Counted from the first letter of the stretch, positions 43,740 through 56,183 are shown. The stretch is DNA of 64,000 nt from Tubiluchus corallicola (GCA_030141605.1 JAQGDQ010000042.1:558001-622000), one strand, 5' to 3'. Notes: generated by a model not told the origin, from the letters alone. Translations and numbers: made by a program.

Positions 43740-44950
43740 TTACGACTTTGTCATAAACAGGGTCCAGTATGTAACACTTATATTATTTATGTTTTTATAG
43801 AAGAATATCAGAATTTGACATTCAGTGTGTGACTTAGTTACAGACATGTTGAATAATGTTCTAACTGATTTGGAGGAGTGCGCAGACTTTGGTTTTCCAT
43901 GTGCTTTTTTAGAGTGGAATCCTCTGATTAAACGGAAAGCATAGTTTTGTAATGTGTTGATTTTGTCTATAGAATAGGCTACAGCGTATTTATAAAGTAA
44001 CATCCATACGTACTACGTGGTAAAACAAATGTTTTATAGATTAATAATTTAGTTTTCTCAATGAGCTGTCCTCTAACCTTAGTGAGAAAACTTATACCGG
44101 CTGACATTTTTTGATGAACATTATCTAGTTGTTTGTCCCATTTAAGTTATTACCTACAAAAATCCCTACAAGTTTTGCAACTTTTGCTTTGCTTGATTTT
44201 GTGTCCATTTATATGGATTGCTTTTGAAGAAGTGTTATTATCACTGGGGTGTGGCATAAATATCATGAATTCTGTTTTTGTTTAATTCATCATTAGTGTG
44301 TGGTTAGTTAAAATTTGATTTTCTCAAGATCATAATTATTCCAAATTTGAAACAGCATCATCTAAATTTATATTAAAGGTGCACAGACGTGTATCGTCTG
44401 CATACTGTGTTATATCACTTTTTGTAAAGCTTTCTCAATATCATTAACATTATAGTAAATAATAGCGGCTCTAATATTGCACCTTGTGATACTCCTCTTT
44501 TTATGGCTCCCCAAGTGGGCAAACATTCGTCATTGTACTTGAGTGCAGTTTGCTTAGATAGTTATTTGTTAAGTTTACATCATAGTCGTCAAACAAAATT
44601 CGTTTTAACTTTTGAAGAAGTAGTGTATGGTCAAGGCTGACGAACACTTAGCTCAGGCCAGGAAATGCCGTTGCGACATTTTCACTTTTATTTAGTTTGC
44701 TCCAAGCAGAAGCAATTCTGTGGCATATATTATGACATCTATCGTTGAGAATTTCTTCTAGAATCCACGTTGCAGACTAGATGAAATCTTGTTAGCTTCT
44801 AAATGTTCACACATTTGGTCACACATCACTTTTTCTAATACTCTGGCAAAACAGTGAACAATCGAAATTGGCTGATAATTTTGAGGCCGCCTCACTTAGC
44901 CTTGACAAGGCCCTCTGTCTACACCCATCAGCCAATACTATGATCTATTT
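43740..44950 (-). mobile_element. Dead LINE reverse transcriptase (CR1/Jockey-like)
   Basis: Read on the minus strand with stops and shifts, the sequence gives PISIVHCFARVLEKVMCDQM, then SLDHTLLLQKLKRILFDDY and GAIKRGVSQGAILEPLLF. These are the fingers and palm motifs of a non-LTR reverse transcriptase. It continues to YSIDKINTLQNYAFRLIRGF, typical of the region after the catalytic core. The YADD-type box is destroyed (YNTVCRRY). The CR1/Jockey placement is from overall motif spelling and is tentative. Confidence 0.8.
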
Positions 44951-45010
44951 TATCCTCGCTCTGCATTTCTGTTGGTGTTCAGAAGCCACTGCCAGAGCAG
45001 TCTCTGTTTT

Positions 45011-45112
45011 TTTGCTGGATTACTGTTGTGTTTACCTGTCTTGAAGCCAGATATCTTTTATGTTAGAATTCTGCCTGCCCAATGCTTATAACAGACTTAC
45101 TGCACATATGAT
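45011..45112 (+). repeat. Dispersed repeat, copy B
   Basis: Partner of 37391-37492 in the same orientation, separated by about 7.6 kb. Confidence 0.75.
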
Positions 45113-46194
45113 TTCTTTGGTGTCGGTTTGTTCAACTTGCTCTCATTCCAGAACTTAATTTTGTTATCAATGGCTCCTAGAGAATTCCTGATCATGTTAC
45201 AAAGGATAAGCATTTTGATAAGAAAATAATCTGTGATGCGTACATTTCGTCGTCTCTTGTATTTGAGGTTAGAGTTTATCAAATAACATTTTTATCCTCC
45301 GTTTATACTGCGCCGGTTTTAGCACTTTGACAGTTTGGGCTGCCAATTATTCTATTACATTTCACGGTACTAAAGTGTGTTGCTTGAAATACATATCGTC
45401 CCTTAGTTAAATGAAAATTAAATGAATTTTCATTTGTAGGCTTGAGATTTGACTTTTCTGTGTTAATTAACTAATTAGTCGATTGGATGGCAATTAACCT
45501 CAGTCAACGAGATGCTTTGACTGCGATTAACCAGAATTAACAGATCCACGACAATTACAAATTTGCTGTAAGACCGTATGAGCCACATGGTTTATTAATT
45601 CTAGCTAATCAAAATAACTGTTCCTAGATTTGACTTGGTATAATGTTCCAATGATTACAAATTCGGCGCCCCTATAACCGAGACGTAACGACGAACAATA
45701 GCACCAAATCCTGTGAGGGGGAGGGCAAAATGATCCTAAAATACAGTCCGATATTCACTGAAAATTATTCTTTGTGGCCACCGTCGGTAAAGGCCTACTA
45801 TCAAAGTGTCCAATTCTCAATGATTTCTATGCAACATGCGTTGAAATTTTTCATATTTGAGGGACTTAACCTTAACGAGGAGTTTACAGTAAAAAAGAAC
45901 GAAATTCAAATGAGAGTAATTGTTAACTTTCATTAAGCCCCTGCAAAGAATTTATTTGTTTCACAGGCTATAAGAGGCAAATTATAAGACAAACCATGAC
46001 GACATTAAAAATCGAATTTATTTTGTATAATTCAATTATTTAGTATTAAAAGTATCAGGTACACTTGTAATCATTAAAAAACACTGGCTAAGCGTCAGAT
46101 GATGGCTTTACTTTTCCACAAAGTTCTTTTTAATAGCATCTGTTTATCTCTTAATTATAACAATAATTTATTAGATAATATATAAATTTATCAA

Positions 46195-47424
46195 CTATCG
46201 ACGCCTCGAGCTCCAATAAGTCTTTCTCTGTTCGAGTTTTTCTAAAATATTTTTAAGGGCGGGAATTCCTATTCCTGGTTGATCTCCTGGTAGTCCAGTG
46301 TCGAAAATCTCCGAATCCTCTACTCCTGTGACATCATCTGGTAGCCTGTCAAGACAAAATTTTAAAAAAAGTGAGAAATAGCTTATTTGGTAAATCAAGA
46401 GATGTCCTTAAGTAAAGTTCTTAAGTAAAGGTACTCCTAGCATTACGGCAGACAAAAATTAATTAGCGACCTCCCATAATGAGGAATGTGTACTTGGTTG
46501 TCTTTTTTATCGTCGGTACGTGGTCACTTCGTGTAATGAAAAAACTACAAATAGCTGAGTAACCACTACTTAGACTAGCTAGTTCAAAATCAAAAATCAC
46601 TTGCTGTAATTATTAAGTACTTAAGTAACTAATTTGTAAATTAAAAATTTACCTTCTTTAAGATTAGCTTTGAACATGTATCCTAAACGACTTTCGGAGG
46701 GCAGTGGACGATATTACGTACATGTAAGTAATTCCAGCCCTGGGGGCGTATTTTCAATAGGAAAGTCAAGTGAACCAATTTTAAAAATTAAATTAAATTA
46801 ATAAAAATAAAAAAGCAGAAAATGTTCTAGTGCTCCAGTTTTTTTGTTTTTCTAGTTGACTAGAAGAAGCTCTAGCAAAAATAACATTCCCTTTACATAC
46901 ATGGACGGAATCATAGCCAAGTGATTTCATCGCGTAGGTCTTAATATGCTTGCTTCGCGTCGTCACATCAAACTTCGTGACCGCCTTGGGTTCTATACTC
47001 GCTTTGGGAGGTTTTATTCGATAAACTGACTCTGTTTGTTTCTTTCGTAGTGGTAAGGACGTATATACATGATTTAACGTAGCTAAGTCTAGTGACTGAT
47101 TTTAGAGAGACAGTTTGATAATGAGCTAGGTTCCTGTCCTTTCAGATATATCGCGTTGATTGGGCCAACCTGTTGAATGCTAGATGTCACGGTTATGACT
47201 TACATATCTAAATTTTCTTCATCCAAACGATTGGAGTGCCTAGAGAACCCGTCGTTTCTTTTGTTGAAGAACTGAAAGTGACAATTGCAGCTTCTCGTGG
47301 GTAGGCCCATGTCACATACCTCCCCACAAGACAGGGCGGCTGTTAGAGTGGTGATACATAGAAGTAGTACGCCCACAAACGAACATCTTATTAATGGATC
47401 CTGAAACAAATGCACAGGAGTCAT
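46195..47424 (-). CDS. Putative small secreted protein or peptide precursor (two exons, 123 residues)
   Basis: Unrecognised. Exon 1 is 47424-47204 and exon 2 is 46345-46195. The intron has a GTAAGT donor and a TTTTGTCTTGACAG acceptor, and the split Met74 codon joins in phase. Residues 12-32 form a signal-peptide hydrophobic core (FVGVLLLCITTLTAALS), with likely cleavage before Cys33. Cys residues are 33, 37, 46 and 48. A Lys-Arg processing site is at 55-56, then an acidic region, then GIGIPALKNILEKLEQRKTY and a terminal SSRRR. Exon 1 is GC-richer than its surroundings. A second acceptor (TTTGTTTCAG) ends at 47399, so the first Met may lie in an upstream exon. A minus-strand AATAAA at 46172-46167 is 23 bases past the stop. 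A neuropeptide or cytokine-like precursor is plausible but not shown. Confidence 0.55.
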
Positions 47425-48659
47425 TTAGCTTATTCAGTTTGAAGCAGTACAATGGGGTTCAAAACGGCAATAACAATTTACTCAGACGGTTTTTACAACA
47501 TTACGCTCGATTAAGTTTTTTAGACAGGCAGTTTCTTTTAACCCGAGTCACACCAAAGAGTTTTGCAAAATTCAATATAATTTACATTGAAACGGTAATG
47601 AAACTTATATAGAAGAGTTATTTAGAAAACTTTCACAGTGAAATTATGTTTCACAGAGAATATAATTATTTGTCAAAACTATCCACACTAAAAAGTTCAC
47701 TTTCACGCTTTATTAATGTACTACTCATGCTGAAAACGTTAATTAGACAATTCGTTTAGTCTTCACTCACTTCAAATAGTTTATTCAGACAATTTGCTCA
47801 AATGCTATTTATAATAAAAGAGTTTATTGAGAAAATTTGTTTGAATGCTTTGGAAACTGAGACAATTTAATCTTGCAGTAATGCAATTTGCTTGAAACTC
47901 GATTATAACAAAACAAGTTTTGACATGGTATTTGACTCCAATTTACTCAATTTATATGTAATGGTACTTCAGACATTTTGCTAAGACCCTCTTCTATGCC
48001 TCAAGCAGTCTATTAGGACAGACAGCCGCTACTAGTGGTAAACCGTTTGAATTAATTTGCATCAACACTGTTTTCTTCACTTAACGTCCTCAAACCATGT
48101 CCACGCCAACGCTGTTTACTCTGATCAACTAATATAAGGTTCAACAAGAAAAGTTTCACGAGAAGTTTTGAATTTGGTTATGCAGCCGATTGCAATAAAA
48201 AACACATTTTCCACCTACGTAATTGTCTGCAAAGCTCACTGAGTCAACAAAATATTCTTTCAGCTGATGAAATTCAGTAAAGAATAACTCAGCAGGAGGG
48301 TGAGCAATTATGCAAAAGTATTACAACATTATTTCATGAGACACGTTGAGGTTATTCGCAAGATTATGTGGATGCTAGTATTGAAAGCAATATTTATTTT
48401 GACTTCAAATTCTGTTTTAAAAACAATTAGTTATCGTATTTAATATTTATATATTAATTAAGTAATTATTAAATCGTACTGTCTGATTTACAATGGAATG
48501 AGCCCGCATTTATTACTTTTTATTTTGAAACCAAGCTTGCCGAGAAGAAGGAAAAGTGAAGTCAAAGCGGAAGTGCTAAGGCTGTTGTCCTTGGCATGAC
48601 TCTTTACTGACTGTTGCAGTCACTCAGCTGACAGATTTGCTTTTCTTTAGGCCTATTTT

Positions 48660-49018
48660 TCACGTGAGTCTAATCTTCATTTTTATCATCATCTGATTTA
48701 CTTGTTATTGTCATTGCACTCACCATCACCCTGTTATTTCATTCTCCTCGCTTATTTTATTTCCCACCTCCTACTTCGTTCCATTTTGCCTTCTGCTCAA
48801 GCCTGTACAAGTCTATCTTCTTGGCCTATGCCGATATCTCAATATCTGGTGAAACTTTAATTTTTGTTCTGCTTTGTAGTAGTAATATCTTGACTGTACT
48901 ATATGTAACAATGTATTATTCATGGCATTTTGGAATAAACTGAACTGAACTGAATTGAACGGCATGCACTGTATAACACAGCACTGCACTGCACTGCATT
49001 GAGCTGAACTGAACTGAA
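48660..49018 (+). mobile_element. Retroelement 3' end with (TGAAC)n tail
   Basis: A pyrimidine-rich 3'-UTR-like stretch ends in GGAATAAACTGAACTGAACT and TTGAAC, followed by a second decayed tail (GAGCTGAACTGAACTGAAAT). The layout equals that at 20615-20652, indicating the same family. No coding part is visible. Confidence 0.55.
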
Positions 49019-51093
49019 ATAAAAAAGTTAGCTGAAGCTTTTTCGTTCCAATCAAGATAAATTCTAACCAAGACCTTTTAAAGCTCTCAGAGACATTCCT
49101 TCCATACATTCACCCCCTCATGAAAATAAGCATGGTTTAAATCAAAGAAAATGATAGCTTTCTGGAACAAAATGTGTATGTACAGGAATTGCACTAAATG
49201 ATATAATTTTCCACACACATTTTCAAGATATATAATATACATATCTGTGTATGTATATATAGTTCTAATCAAGGCACTAGTGCAGAAAACACTTTATCCT
49301 CACGTTTTATAAATTGCGTGGTGAGTTTACATGTAATTGAGAATCCGTAGAAGCTTCACGAAGTGACCTTGCTTAATCTTATTAATCTTGCTAATTCACC
49401 AGATAGATTTGTTCATTTATATGAATTAACCGTACGTCAAAACAACAAAGTGCTAGAGTCTTAGGTCAACTCTAACAATTTATACACGTTTAACTAGAAC
49501 AGCGTGGTATCTCTTCCATGAACAGCTTCATGGAAAAGGAAATTACGAACTAAACAATATTCTCTAGCTGGAAGCTATCGTATAATATTATTCTTGAGTG
49601 CCAATGAATGTTGAATTCGGAATAAATTTAGTACTAGGCTTCAGAGCCTGTATAAAATGTGTGATTAGTTTTAGTATAAAAATCGGGGGACAGAGATTAG
49701 GAATAAGAGAATTCTAAGCGTTTTGTTGTATTTGTTTCATAATAAAGTATATAAACCTTAAGGTAGCTATATGACCTTTTTCTATGTTTATTATTTTATT
49801 AAAGTTCGGTAAACGTATGCTGGTCATTGCTGGATATTAAGAAACCAGCTGAATTAGATTGTTAAATTAACGGAGCAAATAGTAATTAATCAGCCTCGAT
49901 TCTGCTGGTCTTTTTTCAAACTTCAAATGTGGTTTGTCTTATTTATGTTAAATTCTCTTTATCTAATTACAGTTGTTATGTGATTTAAATGTTTACTTTG
50001 AACTGATTAACAAATGCTATTCAGTTTTTTATGCACGTGTCCGGGTTGAGGCAACGACTGTCTACATTTGAATTTGCAAAAAAGAACAAGTCTTCATTGT
50101 TGTCACATTCGAACTTTTATATCACATTTGAAGTCTTCATGTAACGTTGCGATTATTAGCGTTTGGAATAACGGAATAGCTTACCCGCACAAATAAATGA
50201 ATTTTCACTAACAGCTCAGACTAAAAAACTTTTAAAACTAGATTAAATGCTGTGGATTATAAGTGGATTTTTGCTTTTTGATAGACGCTTCTAAGCAGGT
50301 GATTTAGCCTTTGAGCGTACCACCCCACATCATTAATTTGATGACTTTTTATGTAAACATTTGTTTTTAATTATTGTGTGTGTGATGTGAAATAAATTAA
50401 ATTAAATTAAAATTAAAGTTCAAAATTTTATAGGAAAAACCCCAGTATCCTTTTTTACACAAGCAGTCTAAACTTTGAAGGCTTAGTATCAGGTGTTCAA
50501 TCACACTGTATTTTTATTCTTTGAAGAAAATATCAGAATTACTTAAATGGTGTTCACTTTTCACGTTATTAGTAGTAATTCCTTGCATAACACCCTGTCT
50601 CACCCACCATTTTTTTCACTTAGCAATGAATTGTTCATTTTAACTACAAATTTTTGGCTCTGATGTTAAAAATGAATTTTGGCTGTTGTTTTCTGCTTTG
50701 CAAAGCAGCCGATACTAAGGTATTGAGCTAACGGAAGTTGTGCTGATAACTCTACGTCGTTGTAGTTTTTTATGCAAACTGAGCTGAACTTAAGAAATCT
50801 AGAAGTTTTGCCATGGTTAACCATAAATTTCTAGCAGAGCGAAAAAAAAACGAATTTTGCAGATAAACAAAACTAGTCAGACACGTAAATCTTGCTTCAG
50901 TGCTGATTATTCGATTGCCTTTGGATTCACTGCATAGCAATCCGACTGGCAAACGCTTATGCGGTATAATTTATTCAGGATACCTCCACTGTTGAGGTGT
51001 CGGAAAGCTGCAGCACTCTGAATATTTCTCAGTAACCATAACTACTTACAGCGGAGGAAATATAAGCCTGCTAGAAATTTAAGCGACATTTTA

Positions 51094-51111
51094 AGAGAGC
51101 AAGAGAGCGAA

Positions 51112-51172
<61 letters not shown>

Positions 51173-51183
51173 AAGAGAGCGAG

Positions 51184-51252
<69 letters not shown>

Positions 51253-51256
51253 GAGA
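51094..51256. repeat. (GA)n microsatellite
   Basis: About 160 bases of GA repeats with GAGC and GAAA interruptions. The Ser-Leu reading frames on the other strand are artefacts. Confidence 0.97.
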
Positions 51257-51756
51257 TATGTAATAGGAGCAAAGCATTGGCATTCTTTTTTCCCAAATCA
51301 GTATCAACCCATTATCGGCTGTTGTTAATAAAATTTATTTAATAGTGAGTTTGTGCGGGATTTTCTGGAAAATAAAGCGCGGTTTTTGAACTTAAAAGCA
51401 TTGAGCAAATGTTATTCTGATACGCGTCACTTTTCCTCCTTTAAGAAAAAACACAACGAAGTTTAACTAAAAATCATATGAGAAGCCAGTGTGAGATCGC
51501 GATAAAATAGCGATGTTTAGCTGTATTAATTATTAAAATACGAACAGAGGAGTATCTGATTTCATTACGAGACAAACACGTATGAGCAAACATGTGGCCC
51601 AATGTTTAGAGTTTCTGAAATATTGATAATAGTTCCAGGCAAGATAGCGTAGGCTGCAGGCATTCTGTACTTATAGGGCCTAGTTAGTAGTTATCATCCC
51701 ACTTTAGCAACCCGCAATCACTTCTTTTTCACAAATATTTAATCAGCGTAATTTGA

Positions 51757-51895
51757 AAAACCAGAGAGAGGGAGGTATAGAGAAAGATGGAAAAAGAGAG
51801 AGTGGAAAAGAGGGGAAAAGACAGAAGAAAAAGGGGAGAAAAAGAGAGGGAGACACAGAGAAAGAGATATAAGGGGAGAGAGAAAAAGGGGAGCC
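51757..51895. repeat. Purine-rich GA/GGGA low-complexity tract
   Basis: A nearly pure purine strand with GAGAGAGG, GGGGAAAAG and AAAAAGGGGAG units, 0.5 kb beyond the GA microsatellite. Confidence 0.85.
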
Positions 51896-52639
51896 GGGCA
51901 AAGGAAAGAGTTTCATGTCTTTTATTTTTTTAAGTTCGTTAAATAAGTTCAAAATAAGTTGTTGGCTTTCTATAAAATCAATATGGAATTTCATCATTGA
52001 ATCAGTCGGATTTGTTTCCGCACATTTCGTTTATTTTTACTAAGTTAAATCCGACACCCTTTTACGTTGTAGCAAAGAAAATGTTAATCCTATACTGATA
52101 CTAATCGCAAACGAATTTAATATGAGAATTTTTTATGTTAAATACACTTTCATTACACGAATACATCGACTAATACATGCATGCCGGCTGTGTATTAGTA
52201 GGCATGCATTAACAAGGGAACGGAAGTTATCATTATCAGTTGCTAATAAATTAATGGAACACATTTCATGTTACATCCGTTTCCGGAATTCTTAGTCGCG
52301 AGTGGGCCTACCAAATGACCATATCGTGGCAATATTCATTACTGCAATTAATTATGCCAAAGTGTTAATATCGCCTCTAATTCCCACGAATTGAAATCGT
52401 GCAGCAATGAACGAACTCGTCTTGTATTCTTTGCCTTAGATATTGTTATAATAAAACCCTCCTCGTGCTCCACTCACTTATTCTACCAGACAAAACACAT
52501 TGTAAAACCTGCATGCCAGTTTGGCTCATTAATTAGCACGGTATTATTACGGAAAATACTAACATATGCGGAGAGCTCTCCAAATAATTGTCATCTTTAG
52601 CATAAAAAACGTAATGCCCTTTATAGTTTCAATGATATT

Positions 52640-52762
52640 CTTATTTCAGAAACTTACAGCATAGCGCGCCTCATCAGCTGAAAAATTTAGTTTTAACATT
52701 TTATCTGTAATTTTTTTCAGCTGATGAAGCACTCTAGAGTGAAAGCTTCTGAAATAAAAAGA
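52640..52762. mobile_element. Inverted TTTCAG...CTGATGA motif, Penelope-like hallmark
   Basis: TTTTTCAGCTGATGAAGCAC...GCTTCTGAAATAAA on the plus strand faces its reverse complement at 52640-52686. Similar CTGATGA...CGAAA...ATAAA blocks are common in the terminal repeats of Penelope-like elements. No reverse transcriptase or GIY-YIG domain is seen, so the assignment is tentative. Confidence 0.4.
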
Positions 52763-52836
52763 CATATAAAAATATGTATATGTATATAATGATTGAGACT
52801 ACAAATGGCATTACATTTCTATATTGGTTAGTTAAC

Positions 52837-53183
52837 TCAAATGCCACAATTCCTACACAATTTGATGAGGTAACGCATACTGGCGATGTCATAAACACTT
52901 AGACCCAAAGAAAAGCCATCCTGTCTTAGACCTGAGGTGTGTCTGGCCCGTTGTGTGTATGAAGACCTGATATAGGCCTATTATGTGTGTTATCTTAACA
53001 AGTTTATAGCAACAAGTTTGTAGTTCTTTTCATTGCTTTAGCTATCACATTTTTAAATACCTCATTTACGTGATAATTCATCTTACCCACGTAAAGTGAT
53101 TTGCGCATAATAATAATAATCATAATTGCCTTTACCTCTTCTACCAGAATTAGAAATTCGAATGTGCTACGGATTTTGCGAAG
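52837..53183 (-). CDS. Speculative downstream exons of the 54 kb secreted-protein gene
   Basis: Two minus-strand open segments fit phase 0: 53183-53136 (16 codons, LRKIRSTFEFLILVEE, donor GTAAAG) and 52977-52837 (46 codons ending TGA, from AYIRSSYTQRARH to CRNCGI). Their acceptors (AAGTCACAG and CATAATAG) lack good pyrimidine tracts. If both belong to the gene at 54059-54327 the product would have 113 residues. Only phase agreement and open frame support this. Confidence 0.15.
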
Positions 53184-53607
53184 CTGTGACTTTGGCCTCA
53201 CAATTCATTTAAGTTTGTTCTAATTGGATTTTTTATTTTGAAAAGGAACTTTAAAAAGCCACTTTTTTGGCTTCAATTGAAGTCGCGGCATCTCTTTTAA
53301 TAACATACAAGAACAAGACACGTACAATGCGCATATTCTTTTGTTCGCATGTTGTTGAGAGCTTCAGTTCACAACGAAACACAATTTAAGTAACATTTTG
53401 AATTCTGCGAAGCAATTAGATCTAATTAGTTTCTTGTTCTAAAACGTCAAAAGTAATGTGAAATCTGTCATTCTGCTATTGCTAATTAAGGTTGTCACTG
53501 GATATCATTGTACATAATGCACGTCTAAGCGACAGGAAGTCTGTCAGTTTGCTGCTCTCAGATTTAAGAGTGTGCTAATCTTAGTGGATTAAGATTAAGA
53601 CAAAGGG

Positions 53608-53846
53608 AGAAGATTAAGATGGACAGGACATGTCATACGATTACCAGATGACAGCCCATTAAAATTAGCTTTCAAAGAAGTACTGCAGAAAGGAAAGAAA
53701 TCGCGAGGAGAACAACTGCTGATTATATCAGTTTAATCCAAAAAGATCTTATCAACAGACCATTAGATATCAAAAGTACTCTGACACGGGAAGTTGCGGG
53801 CGACAGGGCAGCGTGGTTTAAAGTGGTCATGTCAGAGGACATGTGA
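53608..53846 (+). mobile_element. Non-LTR retrotransposon ORF2 C-terminal remnant
   Basis: The translation RRLRWTGHVIRLPDDSPLKL leads on to QKGKKSRGEQLL, then after a frameshift to QKDLINRPLDIKSTL and GDRAAWFKVVMSEDM. The pattern RRLRWxGHVxRxPDD...RG...W..L..D is the C-terminal region of RTE-like and related LINE proteins. The same domain occurs at 61440-61935. Confidence 0.75.
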
Positions 53847-54058
53847 CTCCAGAAATGGTAATCTTAGTGGCCATAATGTAGAACAAGTTATTAGTGGGAA
53901 TTTTAAGCTTGGAATTAATTTCTTCTCAAATGCATGTTTCATTGCATTTTGTACATTAAGCATGATTTCTGACATTTGGCTACTGAATAAATCAAAACAA
54001 ACGAAGGTAAGTTTAACCAGCCGGTTCTTTGATACCTTTGGAAGTATTTAAATAATAC

Positions 54059-54327
54059 CTGAACGGAGAACTGAAAATCGCTGACCTTGAAGAAGCCACT
54101 CGAGTGCTGCGTACCAAGTTTCTTTACTCCTTCGAAAGATTTAGGATCTCCGTTCAAAAATGCTTCTGTTTACTTTGCGAAGTTAAAGGAAAAGCGAACC
54201 CGATCTTACATTATAACTCAAAACAATCTACACTATAAAATACTAAAAGGGGACTAACTATTTTTTTCAAGAATGACTTACGCGAAAGAATTATTACCAC
54301 AAAAACACAATCTCGCGTTCGCTTCAT
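54059..54327 (-). CDS. Putative secreted protein, first two coding exons
   Basis: Unrecognised. Exon 1 is 54327-54282 and encodes MKRTRDCVFVVIILS. A 116-bp intron (GTAAGT donor, AAAGTAAACAG acceptor) joins in phase to exon 2, 54165-54059, giving Gln16 and then 35 codons. Residues 1-17 look like a signal peptide, with likely cleavage after SQA. The mature part begins FLNGDPKSFEGVKKLGTQHS and contains a KK pair. Exon 2 ends with CAG followed by GTATTA in phase 0, so further exons are expected; 53136-53183 and 52837-52977 are weak candidates. Sequence upstream of exon 1 is CpG-richer and includes TGACGTA. A neighbouring secreted-type gene lies 7 kb away on the same strand. The intron beyond exon 2 carries a LINE remnant. 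Confidence 0.4.
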
Positions 54328-54890
54328 TGTTACATGTATTCTCCATTTGCTAGTTAGATGGACACTAGCGCCTAGATCTTGGAAACGTGCTGTACAAAAA
54401 CAGGTTTTTGTACCTCTCCGCTTAGAGGTGTTCGCTTGTGACGTAGTACACACGTTCGAGTGCTTATGCGTGATCACAGCGGCAAACTTGAAATCTGAAT
54501 TTTGAACTTAAAATTTGCCTTGTTTTTGTATATCACACTAGTAATTACACAGTAGCACTGTACTTCAATTTCCGCTTTCTCAAGTACGTGCAACACGTTC
54601 GTGGAATGTTTGTGCTGTTGAAAATTGTGTTAGTTTGTGATGTCATCACTAGCTGGACTCAGTCGCTGTTAATTAAGTTCTTAAAATTTAACCTACTATA
54701 TAATTATCAGAAACGCATTGGCATTATAATTTGTTATAGGTGTTAAAATGTATACTTATTGTGATAATCATAATGAGTAAGCATTGCTAATGATACAAGA
54801 ACAGTGAAATACTCGTTGTCTCAGCTGCGTTTAGAATTGTTACATCCGTCCTGTGTGAGATAAAAAAACACAAACTGAATGGTGAGTGAA

Positions 54891-54975
54891 ACTGCTGGAG
54901 CAGGTATTGAACCCAGGCAGTTACGAGCTATTCAAGGAAAGCATGTACGCGTATCCCTTGGCCATGAAACGCCCC
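54891..54975 (-). mobile_element. tRNA-derived SINE head
   Basis: On the minus strand TGGCCAAGGG (54964-54955) is an A-box-like motif and GGTTCAATACC (54913-54903) a near-perfect B box, about 45 bases apart as in tRNAs. I cannot fold convincing acceptor and anticodon stems, so a tRNA-derived SINE or pseudo-tRNA is more likely than a working tRNA gene. Confidence 0.5.
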
Positions 54976-56169
54976 TATAAACCTTTCCACTCTGTTGTAA
55001 TTGTAAAAGTAGCAAGATTTTTTTCGCTGATTTCAACACCTACTGTGAAATTGATATAGATAATCTAAGAAAGAACAATCAAAAGATTATAAATTTATTA
55101 CCATTATAAAGAATGCTGCTAAAATGGCTTGCAAGTTCCCAAATACTAGTACAGTGTAAAGTGTTTTCAGATTTTCAGTCTGTAGAAGCTAAGTGACGAA
55201 GTTTATAGGCTTGGTGACTCAAGAAATAACGAATATAATCTACTTCACTGCAGGATTGATGTAGCCGGACTATTTTGTCAGATTACACGGTATTGTATTG
55301 GACTATACCATGAAATCACACCTATCTCTAGCGAAGTTAAAATTAAAAAAGAAAATCATAGACAAATACAAACAAACTAAATAAATTAACTTTTAAAATA
55401 GTTCAGTATATTCCTTAAGCTATAATTTACAGCATAGTTAATGTTCTAACTATAACATTATTGCAGTGTCAAACCACTAACAGTTCATTTAAATAATTAT
55501 ACAACGTTGCTGGTGTAACATAATAATTTTGTAGTCAGCCAAATTTCTATAATTGTTGGCCTATGTTTATCTGTATTCCACCTTTCAATTTCCACTTCAA
55601 GCTACGCTTCAAGGGGATTTGTGACACAACGTATTATTGGAACTTTCTTCAAATTATTTACTGTTAAATTGTAATTAGATAATTACCAGGGTACTAAATT
55701 TTATTTTAATATCGACTCTGTTATATGTTGTGTTATGAGGAATAAACAAATCTTTAATATATATATTTCAACTTTGTAGCACAGTCGCTGCTAATATTAT
55801 ATTAATATTAATTAACTCTGCTTGGTGAAAACAGAAATCCTATAATTTATTCTGTTTCCTCTAATAATCGTCACTCTACAGCACCCGATGTAAAAACAAC
55901 AACATATAAAGACATTACTAAAATATTCCTATAGAAAAATCAACGATGAAAAACAAATAGCTCAGTAAATTTAAAAGACATTTATCTATTCACACATTGG
56001 CATTAATAAGTTAGACTATGTAATAGACCGTATCATTAAAGTAGCAGTACATACCATTGTTCTGTAGAAAAATAAACCACTTTGTGAAATTTGGCTGGCC
56101 GCAGAAGTAAAGTTCGTCTGTTCGTAAGATGATCGTTAGTTGTGTTTAGTGCGTATAAGGGGAATTTAC

Positions 56170-56183
56170 CTGTGGTGCGCCAT
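56170..56183 (-). CDS. Candidate 14-base first coding exon (MAHH...)
   Basis: ATGGCGCACCACAG is followed by GTAAAT on the minus strand. The ATGGCG context resembles YY1-type housekeeping starts. The exon would end two bases into a codon. No downstream exon in matching phase was identified, so the gene cannot be named. Confidence 0.25.

Larger units (their letters stand above)
39764..46194. other. Region between TYMS and the 46-47 kb peptide gene
   Basis: Largely repeats: 40190-40553, the foldback copy 40757-41203, the AT tract at 42321-42358, a tandem duplication at 42889-43620, a dead LINE at 43740-44950 and a dispersed repeat at 45011-45112. Small plus-strand frames at 41538-41750 and 41814-41957 (MFLQQAAAVNKTIVQSEHL...) have no recognised domain. 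Confidence 0.6.
47425..52836. other. Repeat-bearing region without a supported gene
   Basis: Contains a retroelement 3' end at 48660-49018, GA tracts at 51094-51256 and 51757-51895, an AT-rich tail-like stretch (TTAAATTAAATTAAATTAAA) near 50393 and a Penelope-like inverted motif at 52640-52762. The remainder is AT-rich with nothing recognisable. Confidence 0.6.

Noticed and set aside
51042-51307. Ser-Leu repeat proteins on the minus strand
   Set aside because: GA microsatellite read as CTCTCT; not a gene.
52837-52977. Corticotropin-releasing-hormone-like peptide at the end of the speculative exon
   Set aside because: A loose S-L...D....R.L spacing was noticed, but it needs a gap, lacks an amidation site and the exon itself is uncertain.
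54891-54975. Functional tRNA gene
   Set aside because: A and B boxes are present but acceptor and anticodon stems could not be formed convincingly; SINE-like flank.
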